Assembly: GCA_037975125.1 (NCBI GenBank)
Contig: JAJQOW010000194.1
Span: forward strand, 93,183-157,182
Reading direction: 5' to 3'
DNA: 64,000 bases
Source: Latrodectus hesperus
Lineage: Eukaryota > Arthropoda > Arachnida > Araneae > Theridiidae
The notes below the pieces were generated by a model. The model was not told the DNA's origin and made no database searches. It saw nothing but the letters and a program-made list of their open reading frames with translations. This document shows positions 45,775-59,720 of this stretch, piece after piece. Every line of letters begins with the position of its first letter. Positions within the stretch are counted from its first letter, which is position 1. The position numbers and the translations under genes are program-made.

Positions 45775-47409
45775 CATGATTTTGAGCATGGTGTTCCTCA
45801 TGGGTAAGCAAACAGCTATGCAATGATACAACTTTACTCTGATCTTTACATATACTTCTTCGACAATAATACATATATATATTATTCTTAAAAATTGGTT
45901 GGCATTACACCATATGGTTTTCACAATCATGTATAATTGCAACCGTACTCTGATGGTTACGAATACTTCTTCGATAAGATAATGCAGCTATACATTATTT
46001 CAGAACTCTTCAAAATTGGTTCGCGTTACAGCTATAGGGATTTCAACACCTTTTTTTGTTCCTATAGACACCGGATGTTAACCCTAAATGAAAATGCGAG
46101 TAATATGGTGTAAAGACACACACAACAGTCCCCTTCCATCTAATTTTCATTAAGCTGCATACCATGGCCAATGAGTGATATTTTCTGGACATGAATTCAC
46201 TCTCGAAGCATGTAGACTCAATGAGCAAATAAATAAAAATTGTTATTTTCGCAAAACATGTATAAAATATTAATCTCAGATTTCTATTGCATTGACCTTT
46301 GTCTATAGACTTTATTTACTGTCTTTTCCTTTGCCAGGATATTTAGAATCATTATGCTATGGATTGTCGGTAAATGTTAATGATTCCTCATTTTTAAGGG
46401 AACTTTTTATATGAGCGTTTAGCATTGTTTCCATTCTGAACGTGGCGAAACGCATTTTAAGGTTAGTGGAAAATAATTTTTGTGTAGGTATTTTTCTTCA
46501 TGAGAGAAAGCGTCAATCCAATAAATTTCTCACCAATGATTGTTTCTAAATAACTTTTTATTCGTTAATAGCTTGAAGCTTCATTAGGGAATCTAGAAAG
46601 GAAAAAATATTAAATACAAATAAAAGTTTAAAATGAATAATGTAAGATTCCTGAATGAGATATATTTACATAGATATGTACATTCAGAATACTGTTTTTT
46701 TAAAGGTTGTTGCATCCAAAGAATAGAAATTTCGTTAATGGGTAAAATTTCTCCTGCCCGGAAAAAATGATGTCAAATTATTATGCCAACAATAAAAATT
46801 AAATACAAAATATACCGTTGCTGCTTTGATGAGCCACTTATGCTTAAATAAGAGTTAAATATTTTTCTCGATAATTTATACGACTAATAATAAAAATATA
46901 ATAAGCCTTTTTATTTAAATATTTATTATTAAAATAGCATTTTGAATTTTAGGTGTTTTCCAAGGCTCTAAATGTGAAATGTTTTTTCACCACTCCGTTG
47001 TCACATGCTGCCATGGCTCTTAGTTAGACTTAAGGAAGTTTATGATTACTGCGAGAATATTTTACTGATATGCTGCAAATCGAAGACGATATTGCACTTT
47101 TTAATCAGCTCTTCAAAATTCTTAAGTTCAAAGAGGATCTTTCTGATTTCTTCATGGGGAATAGTGGTTTTAGTTTGTTATTGAGGAGCAGCTCGTTCAC
47201 CTGATTCTTTGGATCTTGTAGTAGGTGGATTGTTTTGTCGATTAAGCTGGAATCAAGGGCCTTCACTGTTTCTGCATTTGGCTGGTTCAGTTCACGGTGT
47301 CTATTGGTAGAATGTGAAGTTCTCCTCGCGCACTTGAATGAAATTTTCAGCAGCCTATGTTCGTAACGTTGATACTAGATTAGAAAGCTGCTTAGATGAT
47401 ATAATTATA
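45775..47409. other. No recognised gene
   Basis: AT-rich with a moderately complex patch at 47090-47330. One minus-strand frame of about 38 codons there (around IRKILFELKNFEELIKK) looks helical but is bounded by stops, and I cannot place it in a family. Confidence 0.45.
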
Positions 47410-48972
47410 CACTGCTGAACAATTGCTAAGGACGGATCACAAACTGCAATGTAGCATAACATTAAGCGAGACATGAGGCCTAGTTGGATAAAATATAGTA
47501 GCCACACTGTTCAGACATTAGAATAAAGAATATTTATTGTTCTTGAAAGTACAAAAGCTGTGATTTTGCTGATACAAAAGTTGTGATTTGTGATCTGAAA
47601 GAAAAAAATTTTCATTTGATGCTGCATACTGCAAAATGGAACAATGCATCTAAAAGTCAGCAGGCACCTTGAAGGAAGGTATCAGTGGATATGTCCACCG
47701 TGGAGTACCTTGGGATATGTCCACCGGGAAGTGTGATGCATCATTCCACACGTCGTATCATACTTTGCACAACATTATATAGCAGCTGTTGAGGCAATTT
47801 ATCCCATTCCTCTGGGAGTGCACGGATGAGGATTGTTTCTCAGATGATAGCTTCGACCAGCAACTTGTCTCCCTAAAGCATCCCACACATTTTTAATGGG
47901 GTTTAGATCTTGAGAACGTGATGGTCATACGAGGCGTTGAATACCCTCGCTGTCTAGACAATCCTGAACAGCGAGTGTTCGATGACATGTTGTGTTGTCG
48001 TCCATAAAAACAAATTTATCACTGACATCACCACGGAAAAGACGAGCATAAGGAAGTAGAACTTCATTAATGTATCATTGACCCGTCATAGTCCCATTCC
48101 CAACCATATGTAGGGGCGTGCGGCCATTGATCATGATGGCGGCCCTCACAATGACACTGCATGTCGGATAACGGCTCCTTTCCTGGATATTTTCTGTACG
48201 ATAAGCATTATCACTCTCGTGCCAGATCAGTTGGCGTCTACAATCCGATGAGAGACTGAACCTACTCTCATGTGAGAATAGTACGCATGCCCAGTCCTGT
48301 TCAGTTCAATTGCGATGCTCACGACACCATTCAAACGGGTAATGGTCAATGGGACACACACAACAGGTCTGCGGGCGTATAGTCCTCTTCCCCTCAAACA
48401 TCTGGCAACAGTTTTTCGGGAGATCTGCTTTCCTGAGATAGCAAGAAACTGATTTGCTACCTGCTGAGCGGTGGTGCACCTGTTCCTTTTTGCTAATAGG
48501 ATGTTATATCTGTCTTCTGCAGGCGTCGTATTTCTAACAGGACCTCCCCCGTGCCACCTACTACACATTCCAGCAGTTTTTAATGACTTCCACAGTCTTG
48601 AAACAACGCTGTGAGCGATGTTGAACTCCCAGGCAACATCTGTTATTTTTCGCCCTTCTTCGACCTTTCCAATAGTTCGGCCACGCATAAAATCATCTAA
48701 GTGATGTCGGGAAGACATGCCGAAAATTTCAAGTTGGTTTATTAAATCTTTCCTGTAAAACTTTGACGTGAAACAACAACTGTCCTCACGCGTCAAAACT
48801 TTTAAAGCTCTTATGAACACTCTCACGTGATGAACAGACGTGGAAAAAAAATTGCATATGCATACTTCTTACTATATCCCGCACTTATTCTAATTTTCCA
48901 CATTTTGCTTCTTTCATTTTGGGGTTACTATGGATGATAGTGTTATCCGTCCTTAGCAACTGCCCAGCAGTG
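47410..48972 (-). mobile_element. Tc1-like DNA transposon with paired TIRs
   Basis: 1563 bp. Left end cactgctgaacaattgctaa, continuing ggacggatcac; right end is the inverse of cactgctgggcagttgctaa, continuing ggacggata. TIRs are about 28 bp with few differences. TA at 47408-47409 and 48973-48974 is the target duplication. The transposase gene is on the minus strand and decayed. Confidence 0.92.
47750..48718 (-). pseudogene. Tc1-like transposase, decayed
   Basis: The Met at 48718 starts MSSRHHLDDFMRGRTIGKVE, then a helix-turn-helix (ITDVAWEFNIAHSVVSRLW) and a second DNA-binding half (TTAQQVANQFLAISGKQISR, VARCLRGRGLYARRPV), open to 48227. Beyond that the catalytic part is broken by stops. Pieces such as IVQKISRKGAVIRHA and WDKLPQQLLYNVVQSMIRR (the C-terminus) remain in other frames. 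The longer open frame to 48826 extends upstream of the likely start. Inactive. Confidence 0.85.
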
Positions 48973-48974
48973 TA

Positions 48975-50519
48975 TTTAGACTTTCAGATTTTGTAATGGA
49001 ATAGAGGTATTCTTAGAATTATTAGTTTTATGGACATTATTCAAAAATAAAGACATTGAAATGATATTTCATTAAAACATTTTCTTATATTTTTGATGAT
49101 TTTTAAAGGAATATTCTTTTCAATTTCTTCCTAATATCATCTCTGATTCGGTTCAATAGCTCGCAGATCTCTATGAATTCAACTCCTTATACATATTTTT
49201 ATATTATTTTTAGTTCATAGGAAATTTATGGTACTTTCTTTTGGTACAAGAGTTTGGTGAGCTTCCAGCACAATTAAAAATGTCTTTATATTACTGTAAT
49301 GAGCTTTGGAATTGCTTTTAACATATTGCCTAATTGTACTAGCGTAAAATCCCGTAGACTATAAAGGTTTAAGCAAATTTTGGCAAATTTACACTAAATC
49401 GTTTTACATTCTTGTTCGCTACACAAATTATTAAATAAGAATTAGTAGAACATACGACTGAAGAAAGTGTGGCAAAGTTTATATGAAAAAATCACTAAGT
49501 ATGAAACTATTTCAATGACACTTTTTAGATAGCAGTATAAAAAATATAAATAAATAACTACATGTCCAATTCAATATTTGTTACTTTAAATATCAACACT
49601 TAATATATATGAGGGCAATCAAAAGAGAGATATTGTAACCCTCCAATAAGTTCTCTTCGCTTTCGAAGTTTCACCCTGTTCAACAATTATTAGTCTCTCC
49701 TCGAGGATCAGTATTCATCCTAATGAGATTTAGTGGTCGTAGGAGGCACAAAACTCATTCATTTGATTTAATCGACTCCTCATCGCTTTTGATTTTCTTT
49801 TGTTTTTCTCTTAAATAATCTCTAATTAAAAATTTAAAATTTCTCTTATTAAGGAATTTAATTTAAAATAAAGGAATTTATATTGATTTTGCACCGAATT
49901 TCCCCTATTCTCCTGAAACTTCATACAGAGCAAAATTTCTCGGACTGTGACTTTAGGCATATGGATATCGTTCTCTATATATCGTATTTCATTCAGAGCA
50001 TTGCTTACGTATCGCATCGCACTTCATCTGCGTTCTGACAGCTGCTTTACTACCTTCTCTTCGTTAAGGGAAACTATAAGTGCTTTTTCACTTTCTCGTC
50101 AGGGATAGGTAAAAGCCAAATTCAAAATTAGGAGACAGACTATCCTGCTGGTATGTCCTTTTCAGACAGAGAGTATTTTAAGATCGGGGGTAAGGCTGCC
50201 TCGCCCAGCTGCACAAATATGGAAAACACGGTTAGGTTAGGATGAATCAAGACAAAGAAATGGAGTTCGAAGAAGGTATGGTATCCAATGAAGCTTGCAG
50301 TGGGGATACTTCTGTAACAAGATCTATGGTGCAAAAACTTTGCCAAGATAAATTTTTTGCGTATTCCTGGCCGACACCAATGTGCAGTAAATCTAAGCGA
50401 TAAGCTAACATCTTCTAGTGTAGGATAAGTACTCAAACAAGGAAATGTTTCGTGATGTCATGCGTCATGGGAGGTACTTTTTCATCTTATTGCTCCTCAA
50501 ATACAACAAATAAATATGC
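48975..50519. other. No recognised gene
   Basis: AT-rich. A more complex patch at 50120-50470 may be decayed transposon sequence, but no domain can be named. Confidence 0.45.
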
Positions 50520-51130
50520 TAAACGAACTCTCCCCTGATCCTCACCCAGTTGAAATTGTATTTAAATTAAACATACAAGAAAAACTCCTGTCCCAATGTA
50601 ATGAAACTAACTGAACTGAATTCCAAAAAGAACTTGAGAAGCAAAATCTAAATTTCCCTCTCATCAAATCAAAAACAGACTTAGAAAATAGAGTAACGCA
50701 AATCACAACAAATATACAATTCACATATGAAAAAACCACGCAATAAACACATTTCAAAAATCTATCACCCCCATCTGAAATCAAGAAGTTAATCAAGGAA
50801 AGAAAATGTCAAGAAAACACAGATCCAAATGACAAGAAACTTTAGAAACAAATCACCAACAAAATAGAAAATTTATTATTTTAATATCAGCAAGAAACAC
50901 GGGAAGAATGCATTCAAAACTTAAACACAAAAAGTGGCTCCTTCTGGAGAGCTACGAAAGAACTAAAAACAAATATACACAAATTCCATCTCTAAAACGT
51001 AATGAGAAGACCCTAACATCCTTATAAGACAAAAATGAAATAATAGCACAACACTTTAAAAAATAACAATGTAAATAGTAGTTCGAAAATCAAGATCTAG
51101 TTTACAACACAGAAGACAAAACAGAAAATT
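50520..51130 (+). pseudogene. Non-LTR retrotransposon ORF2 fragment
   Basis: Consecutive + strand pieces read like the region between endonuclease and RT of a jockey-type ORF2: FQKELEKQNLNFPLIKSKTD, LENRVTQITTNIQ, then PPSEIKKLIKERKCQE and KSGSFWRATKELK. Stops and frame changes are frequent. No RT motif follows, so it is a short, old fragment. Confidence 0.62.
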
Positions 51131-51459
51131 TTGCTGATACATTATAATACCAATTTACCACCAATGAAGAATAATGAATGCATGAAAATACTTCGCCCTC
51201 AATTACGTGTTTCAATATTTTAAGGAAAATTCAAGTACAGAAATCATTTCCTTAATTTTTATATTAACCCCCTAAACAAGTGAATACTATCGTTGTACTT
51301 TTTGCTGCTATTGCAATTTTAGGTAGAAATAAAAATAAAATTATCAATTTGTTATTCATTTTTTTGCAAATATTTTAATCTAAGTATTTGGGATTTTAAC
51401 CGAGTAGTTTGATCTTGCATTGTGGAAGACCATGTGCAATAGAGGCAAACTTAAAAATG

Positions 51460-51600
51460 TGATTTGATGATATCTTGAACGATCTTCAAACTTTAAAGGT
51501 CTCAAACTGGAGAATTAAAGTCAGAGACAGAGCTGTCTGAAGGAGCATTGCTCATAAGGTTAAGACCCATCCTGACTGAGAGGTAATAAAGAAGATATGT
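51460..51600 (+). pseudogene. LINE C-terminal tail fragment
   Basis: Reads TLKVSNWRIKVRDRAV, a stop, RSIAHKVKTHPD. The 'nW...v.DR..Wr.i...kthp' pattern is the usual end of several arthropod LINE ORF2 proteins, possibly RTE-like. Confidence 0.55.
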
Positions 51601-52731
51601 TAGGTTAAATCTGTTTTAGAAATTTTTCGTCTCGCTTATATTATTTACTTTCATTTATTACCACTAATAAATTTCCTAGATTTGAAAGTCTTATTAATTT
51701 AGTTCTAACAAATTTTTTTGTTTGTTTCAGATTTTAGGTGTGGTCAAGTTACAATTCTTTTCTTCACTAGAAGAATTCTGTTACATTTTTGTTTGGAAAT
51801 AACAGATTACGATGCTCGGAGGATGGAGCCTAAAATCACACATAGAACGAATGAATGATTCCTGAGATTTGCATTTACACATTAGGCCAAGGTTTTGGTT
51901 ATTTGAGTAAAAATTAATAATAGAAATTAATGACTCGTAGTTAGAATCCTTGCATCCAACATTATACCACCAGAACACTTTCCCTTTGAAATTTACTATT
52001 TTAATAATAAAATGTTTTGCTTTAAGAGTGAAATTAATTAAGGAAAAAATATTAAAAATAAAAGATGTACTTTGTTTTATGCCTGGAATTTGTAATACTA
52101 CCGCAACTATTAATAACACGGAACTGTTAATATTACTTTAATAATTATTAGAAAAGAAATTTAAAAAAATTTTTCAAAAATATTTACTTAATTTCTTATT
52201 AGATATTAAATGAGAAAGGTCATTAAATGTCTATATGTAATTCTCAATATTAGAATGTCCAGAAAAATTCTATGTGGATCATCAAAAATATTCTTATTTA
52301 TGTCAAATTGTGGACCTAAGGAGGGAGATAATAGATATTTTTATTCCTTATACCTTTAAAAAATTTGGATTGAAAAAATTTTTGACTTGATTGCAACTTT
52401 TCAATATATTTCAATTCATATTTATATGTCCTGCTCTCTAAAACATAATCATCCGACTCTTTCCAGTGTTATACATTTGTTTTTCAAAATTTTATAAGAA
52501 CGCCTTGTTTATGCTTGTTAAATTAGAATTTTTTTTAAAACAGTGTAAAATGGAATTTATTGAAATTCACTTATATAAGTATTTCATTGTCACTTTTTTT
52601 TACCTTTATACACATATGCATGTTAAAATTCATCTGTGCATGAAGTATTCTCTCTATATAATAGGAATTTTTTTAGTTAATTCATGTTTAGAAATATAGT
52701 ATGTGAATCAGATATGGAGATTTGCTATCGT

Positions 52732-52824
<93 letters not shown>

Positions 52825-53061
52825 GGTTAGTTCACCTTGTCACAGAGATACTCCTTTTTTGACTTCTTTAAATAAACGTGATAATAATGTAATATTAGTT
52901 AAGGACGAATATCATAGTTCAGAGTTGGCCAAGCTCCTCGATACTTTCAGCCATTTTTTCAAAATTTGAAATTTTTAGCGGGCAGAAATTAAATACATAT
53001 TTAAAAGGTATGCAAAAAAGGTATTAAAATTTTTATAGCAATTGTATTTATTGAAACATAT
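51601..53061. other. AT-rich stretch with a (TA)n tract
   Basis: No gene recognised. It holds the TA tract at 52735-52822. Confidence 0.5.
52735..52822. repeat. (TA)n microsatellite
   Basis: TA run of about 88 bases. Confidence 0.97.
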
Positions 53062-53075
53062 AAATAAAAGTACAA
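53062..53075. repeat. Target-site duplication, left copy
   Basis: aaataaaagtacaa, repeated exactly at 53813-53826. Confidence 0.88.
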
Positions 53076-53812
53076 GACGGCTATCGTCCCCACAATAACG
53101 ATAACTCCAGCAAGTGAAGTGCTTCAATCTTAAACATAAACTTTCATGTGGAGGACGGGAGCAACAACGCTAGCTGGACCACAGAGTCAGCGAGTGTGAA
53201 CCTGACCATCCGAGTACGAACTTTACTACTTCGTGGCCATGAAACAACACTCCGCGACCATCAGCCCAAGATTCAACAGAGACAAGCTAAAACCACCTGA
53301 CTTATAATCAGGTGTGGAGTAAGCAATACCGAGACCAAAGGACAAACGTCGATGGGTGGACTGCGGCTCTCCCTGTAACAGCAGTAGAGTTGCTAGTCAG
53401 CTCGGGGTGAGATTTTCTAGGTTTCCTTCTAGCTTCACGCGAATGCGACCCATCTTCCCACAAAGTCCTCCTAGTGGGCTCATCACCCCAGCCCGCACAT
53501 GTAAAGGTGATATCCACTGCGTGGACATCACCTCACGTTTTTCATGTGAGAAAATTTAAAAATAAACGTGGGGAGTGTGCATACACGTTGGGCTGATCGA
53601 GGAGTTCGTCTGGTTTGTTCCGGTATTGAATCCATCGTCTTTAGGAGGAATGGCCAGAACATCGGCCAAGAATAGCAAGAATGGGTCCGAAAACCAGCGG
53701 CTGCTGCAGCGGTTCTGTTTCTGTTGATCCTCCTGTGAGGGGCTATTTCACGCAGAAGTACATTAAACGCTTTAAACTAGCTTCGCGAGTAGGCTGTCCG
53801 CCTGCGGCGTCA
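53076..53812 (-). mobile_element. Short non-LTR-derived insertion with 14-bp duplication
   Basis: 737 bp of GC-rich sequence in AT-rich surroundings, flanked by the exact 14-mer aaataaaagtacaa. On the minus strand the 5' end (tgacgccgcaggcggacagc) and an ATG at 53635 opening MDSIPEQTRRTPRSAQ look like a LINE 5' UTR and ORF1 start. The remainder has no RT. I read it as an internally deleted LINE copy or a LINE-derived SINE. It has no clear poly(A). Confidence 0.72.
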
Positions 53813-53826
53813 AAATAAAAGTACAA
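53813..53826. repeat. Target-site duplication, right copy
   Basis: aaataaaagtacaa, as at 53062-53075. Confidence 0.88.
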
Positions 53827-54383
53827 AATATATGTGTGGAATTTAAATATTGTAAACATTTGTTTTACTTCCCTTGATATTTCTAAAAAATTTTGTGAAT
53901 AACTGGTGACGGCACTTCTCAGTAATTCTTTGAGATGCTGGTTAGTAATACTAATCGGTGTTTGAATCTTACGAAATTTAAAATGAAATAAAACGATTCA
54001 CCTAAGTACATTGTTCCATATATTGAATAATTCGACAAGCAGACAATATTTAGATTTTGGTACAAGTTTCCAAAATTCAGTAATCGTAGTCGACTTATAT
54101 TTTATATGCAGGGCTTGATACTCTTGCATCTCTATTAATTATAATTGCCCATATGCTTTTTGAATCATAATTATTATGGAAAACTCACAATGAATTATGT
54201 TAATACCTTGAATTATGTCAAATAGATTCAGAAAAAAAAATGAAGCGGCGATTTAAAATATAACCTTATTTTTTTTTAATTTGAGGAAAATGGCAAAATG
54301 TTTTGTTTTTTTTAATGTCCTTTAGAAAAAGTTACAAATTAGTTTGAAAACTAAATATACACTTGTGAGAGGTCAGTTATTAT
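53827..54383. other. AT-rich, no gene seen
   Basis: No domain or terminus recognised. The left end of the hAT relic may lie here but is not identifiable. Confidence 0.45.
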
Positions 54384-55290
54384 TCAATCTTTCTCCTGCG
54401 ATTTTAAATTCAGTGTTTGCAAATGTTCTATGGTATCCGTCAAAAATTTTGTGTCTTGTAGCCACTTATCATCGTTTAATTTTGAATAGATTATTTCCTT
54501 TTCTTTTAGAAATACAGTTATCGAACCAAGCAAATCTGCAAATTGATTCAATACTTTGAAGCTAGGTAACCATCTGATAAAGCGAAAGAAATTAATGTCA
54601 TTTGGAAGTTCTTTATCTTTTAATCCATCGAGGAAAGGTTTTAACTGTCGATATTTTTCCATTGGTGCGAATGGAATAATTTACAATGCATAAAATACTG
54701 TTTTCATAACATCAGGATATTTTAAATATTTTGCAACGAAATGTTCTCGGTGAATTACGCTGTGAATCGGTACGAATTGTGGAATTTGAGAATCATCTAT
54801 TAAAAGTCCAATATGACCGATTATTTTACTCACTAGAGTTCAATCAGTTGTAATATTCTTACAGATTTATCAAGAAATACATTAAAAGTTTTCATTATAG
54901 AGTCTAATGCATTTTTAATATCGACACCGCAGTTTAACACTTGAAGTGATACTAAATCTAATTCTTTAACAACAAAGTCAGGTGAAACAAAGCAAATGAA
55001 AACTACCAAATGAGGGAGATTTGTGATATATGTAGATTCGCGTCAAGTGCTAAGCTGAATGCAATACAGTTCTTCAAATCACTTTTTATATTATGTTCAT
55101 GACATGTATTAGTTAAACTTATGTGTTGTTTGTTATTATCTCTTTGAAGTTTGGTTGCGTGTCTCGAGATCTCGAAATGGGAATTTGCGAAACAACTTTG
55201 TGAAATGCTGCATTGCTTGGATCTAATACCTTAAGTACATCTCTTTTACATTTTTTTAACATTCTTTCCTTTTCCATACTGGCGTTTTGC
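54384..55290 (-). pseudogene. hAT-type transposase relic (GTF2IRD2/ZBED-like)
   Basis: Minus-strand pieces: near 55290-55050 a KCKRDVLKVLDPSNAAFHKV segment and NTCHEHNIKSDLKNCIAFSL, followed later (54662-54384) by KYRQLKPFLDGLKDKEL, DLLGSITVFLKEKEI and KWLQDTKFLTDTIEHLQTLN. These are landmarks of the hAT-like proteins that also gave rise to vertebrate GTF2IRD2. The part between is full of stops. A hAT-like terminus at about 56385-56445 on the upstream side supports the call. Confidence 0.72.
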
Positions 55291-55567
55291 TAGAACAATA
55301 TTTCAGGCAATAACAAACCTGTCTTCAGCCACATTATTAACTTGATTTCTAAGGGTCACCAATATTGACTGTTTATTTAAATTTGATTTTTAAGAAGTTA
55401 GTTTATCTGATCTTAATGTGCAATTTAGGTGGATACTGATTAGAAAATTGATGACGTGATTGGTTTCATAATGTCGACGCAAATCGTTAGCTTTATAGTT
55501 TTTGACCATGGAATTAATAATAGCACATAATGCTTTTCTTGTTATTGCCAATAAAAAAGAAAGTCTC

Positions 55568-55635
55568 CGAGCAAAAAAATAGAAGTTTTATTAATGAGTG
55601 GGAACTCATTAATAAAACTTCTATTTTTTTGCTCG
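55568..55635. repeat. Perfect 32-bp palindrome with 4-base loop
   Basis: The arm cgagcaaaaaaatagaagtt, continuing ttattaatgagt (55568-55599), is exactly inverted at 55604-55635, around ggga. It lies inside the hAT relic region. Confidence 0.97.
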
Positions 55636-56384
55636 TATTTTTTTCTTTTATTTTCGTTCACTCTCATCAAATTTTTAAAAGAACTGTGTAACAAGGCAAC
55701 GACCTCTAACGGTCATAAACGAAATAGTTAGAATCAGATAAGCTCTAACCCTAGAGACTGCTACTGCTCGAATATGACTGTCAGAATTTTTTTTTGTTTG
55801 AATGTTTTCGCTTTGTGTTGTGTGCGTGCGTTTTCTCTATATTGCATAGATGTTGTTTAATAAATATAAAATAAAGCTAGCCGTTTGGTTTATTTCCTAT
55901 ACTTATGACACAACTGGAAATAAATAAAGAAATTTAGAAAATACATGTTTTGTGTTATCAAAACATAAACAGCACGTATTACATACTACGAAACAAACTA
56001 TAGTTAACTTAGCAAAAATTCTAGAATACAAATTATATAGAAAGAGTGCGAGACAAATTTTTTCCCACACATACATTGTCAACTGTTCCTTACAATGGAA
56101 GTTTACACATTAAAAATCGGTTTGGATTCGGTCGATCACGCCCTTGTCAATGCTCATTCTCGCTCAAATTTCGATTATTTACATCATTCTTAACTTAGAC
56201 GGAAATGAAATTGGTTATAACATTGCTCTTAGCATTTCACATTTGTTGTGAGTAATTTAAAAGACATTCTGAAATACATGAGGATTATTTTTGTGTCATT
56301 ATATTAAAAAAATATTTTTTTTTAAATAGAATAACACAAAAATGAAAGGGGAATGCAGGTTCATTTATCGAGAGTCAAAAATAA
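55636..56384. other. Upstream part of the hAT relic, non-coding
   Basis: Presumed 5' region of the hAT element between the transposase relic and its terminus. No frame supported. Confidence 0.4.
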
Positions 56385-56445
56385 TCCTTCAAAGAGCCGC
56401 ATGTGGCTCTGAAGTCACATGTTGGCCTCCCCCGCATCATAACAT
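56385..56445 (-). repeat. hAT-like terminal region
   Basis: Contains agagccgcatgtggctctga and ends in ttggcctcccccgcat. The 'agagccgcatg(t/c)ggctct ... ttggcc.ccc' arrangement is the usual subterminal palindrome and terminus of this hAT group. The opposite end was not found. Confidence 0.62.
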
Positions 56446-57278
<833 letters not shown>

Positions 57279-57816
57279 AAAATACATATATGAATATAAA
57301 GTAATAAATACAATGCTAAAAATATAATGTTGTAACTACAATGCATAATAGGAAATCTAGCCAGCGCAAAAGCAGCTAAAGAAAGATTTGCCTATATAAA
57401 TAAGATAAAACATGAAGAAAAGTAAAATCAGAAATATAAAATTGGAAAGATACTAAAGTATATGAAGCAAAAGACAAGAAGGCATAGGGACCATGTCTTC
57501 ATCAGGAGGGAGATGGTCAGCTATGCAAAAATGAACACACTTTTCTGACATGCTCGAAGGACAAATGTCTAAAAATCTTCGAGCAATTCCCCCGAAGAGT
57601 GTTCGTATTAAAAGAACTTAATTAAAAATTAGATTAAATATATATGTAGGAAAGATAAATATATATGCAGAAGAATAAAAATACTCACTATAGATGAAAA
57701 TACTCACATTAGTAGAAAAATACTCACAATAGTAGAAAAATACATACAGTAGAAAATACAAAATACAAAAGCCAGTAAATCAGATTGAATTTATATATGA
57801 GAATAATAGGAAGTTG

Positions 57817-57879
57817 CCAAAAGTAAATTTGAAATTAATTTCAATTTCAATTTGAAAGTAATTTCAAATTTACTTTTGG
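57817..57879. repeat. Perfect 21-bp palindrome
   Basis: The arm ccaaaagtaaatttgaaatt, plus a (57817-57837), is exactly inverted at 57859-57879 around a 21-base AT-rich centre. Confidence 0.95.
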
Positions 57880-58854
57880 TAAATTTCGAGCACTTTATTT
57901 TACTTGTAAATTTTTTACTTTTACATACAAGTTCATAGTTTAAAATGAAATGTTCATTTGAAATATTTTGCATTACATGTATAATTAACTTGTTGTGAAT
58001 TTATGTTTTGAATTAATATATATGAATAATTTATGCTTTTAATTATATATATATATATTAAATTTTTTAATTATCTTAGTAAGGATTGCTTATTAATTTA
58101 TTTTAATATTCTTATTGCTGATTCATAAATCCATAGTATTAAAATATTAAAATAATTAATATAATAATAAATTAATAATTAATATAATAATTAATAAAAG
58201 TTGAAAATAATAAGCATTTTTTTCAGTTAAAATAGTTTATTCAATTCAATCTGCAACTAAATAAATGCTTATTCATTTCATTAATCTTATTTTTTCTTTT
58301 CAAAATTTCCAACTTATCTATCATGCCATTCTATTATCAATAACGCAGGTACTATTTTTACATTGATTCGATAAATTTTTAGGTGAAAAGATAACATTTA
58401 ATGAGTATAACTTATCACAAAATGAATTATATACTCAAGTCTGTACACTAATGCATTATTAGTTATTCAAATGTGCATTAAAATACAATGTATTTATAAA
58501 TAAGCAAATATTTTCATGCGATGAAAAGTATAAATGTTTTATTAAGAATATTAATAATTGTTTTTTCTTCTTAAAATTTAAATAAATGTTAATTTATTTT
58601 TCATACGTAACACTATTAAAAATTGAAAGACTTTTCAGTTCAATTTTAATTGAAAGGATTCTGAATTGAACCGAAAACATTCCCCTCTATGATGGTAGAT
58701 ATTGCAACTATGATGACATACAGACGATGTCTATGCGATATAATTTATATGTGCAAAAATGATGTAATTATTAATGTATAATAATGAAGGTTAACAATTT
58801 AATTTGAAAAATTAGAATCACGGAGAAAATAGCAGAACTTGAATTTCTATTTTC

Positions 58855-58915
58855 CTTGTTATTTAATCACGCACTTAGTGGAAGGTCCCAGGTTCGATCC
58901 CAGATGTGGTGTTGA
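58855..58915 (+). mobile_element. SINE fragment (box B remnant)
   Basis: Contains gcacttagtgg and ggtcccaggttcgatcccag, close to the A-box and B-box part of the SINE at 31010. The body is not recognisable. Confidence 0.5.
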
Positions 58916-59574
58916 ACAAAGGAAGAGTTTCTCTTGTTCTTCTGTTATAAAAGGAAAAATATTTTGTAAAAGTTACGATAAAAGTTTTAAATTTTGCGTA
59001 AAAGGGTTTATAATTTTTTAAGAAAAATGTTCTAGTTTTTACAGATAAAAATTATTTGGGATAGTAATTTTAATAAGAAAAAATTGTTTTATTAATTAAA
59101 AATTATTCACTTTAAAATAAAATAGTTAAATTCCAAGTTTTTTTCTTGTGAATAAAATTAATGAATTTCAATGCATTTTTTGCCATAAAAATTTCTTAAA
59201 GAAATTCCGTTAATCTTATCACAAAATATATGTATTGGTAAATAAAGAATATCTGATTGAGTTTAGTTAAAAGATAAAATTATTTACTAACTTCAAAGAT
59301 GAGGTTTATCATGTTTTTAATATACAAGAAATAATAGTTTTTAATTGTTATGTTTTTCCATTACTAAAATATTCTATTTACATATTACTTTTGCCAATAA
59401 AAATATTAAAACTATTTTGTTAGTAATTGTGGTTAAAAATTCACTGATCCTATTACAAAATGTATATATTTAATTCAATTAATAATACTGAAATTCCAGA
59501 AAAATAATTTATGCAGCAGAAAAAAGTGCTTAAAAATATTTCAGTTATAATCATTGACATTAATTTCTTCTATT

Positions 59575-59720
59575 GACACGATAGCCCCTGATGCGCCAAG
59601 GTCTTCCCAATAATTTTCTTCCATAATCTATTTTTAGCAACTGATCTCCAATTCGTGTCCCCCTCGCCATAGTTTATCCATTTCCAACCTAGGCTCACTC
59701 CTTTAACTAGCTGATAAAGG
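59575..59720 (-). pseudogene. LINE C-terminal tail fragment
   Basis: On the minus strand: VSLGWKWINYGEGDTNWRSV, AKNRLWKKIIGKTLAHQGLS. The 'nWR..A.dR..W.kiigka..H.GLS' pattern ends some arthropod LINE ORF2 proteins. Isolated, GC-rich relative to surroundings. Confidence 0.5.

Noticed and set aside
46043..47330. Small minus-strand frames, including one around 47100-47250
   Set aside because: Short, bounded by stops, no domain, no splice context.
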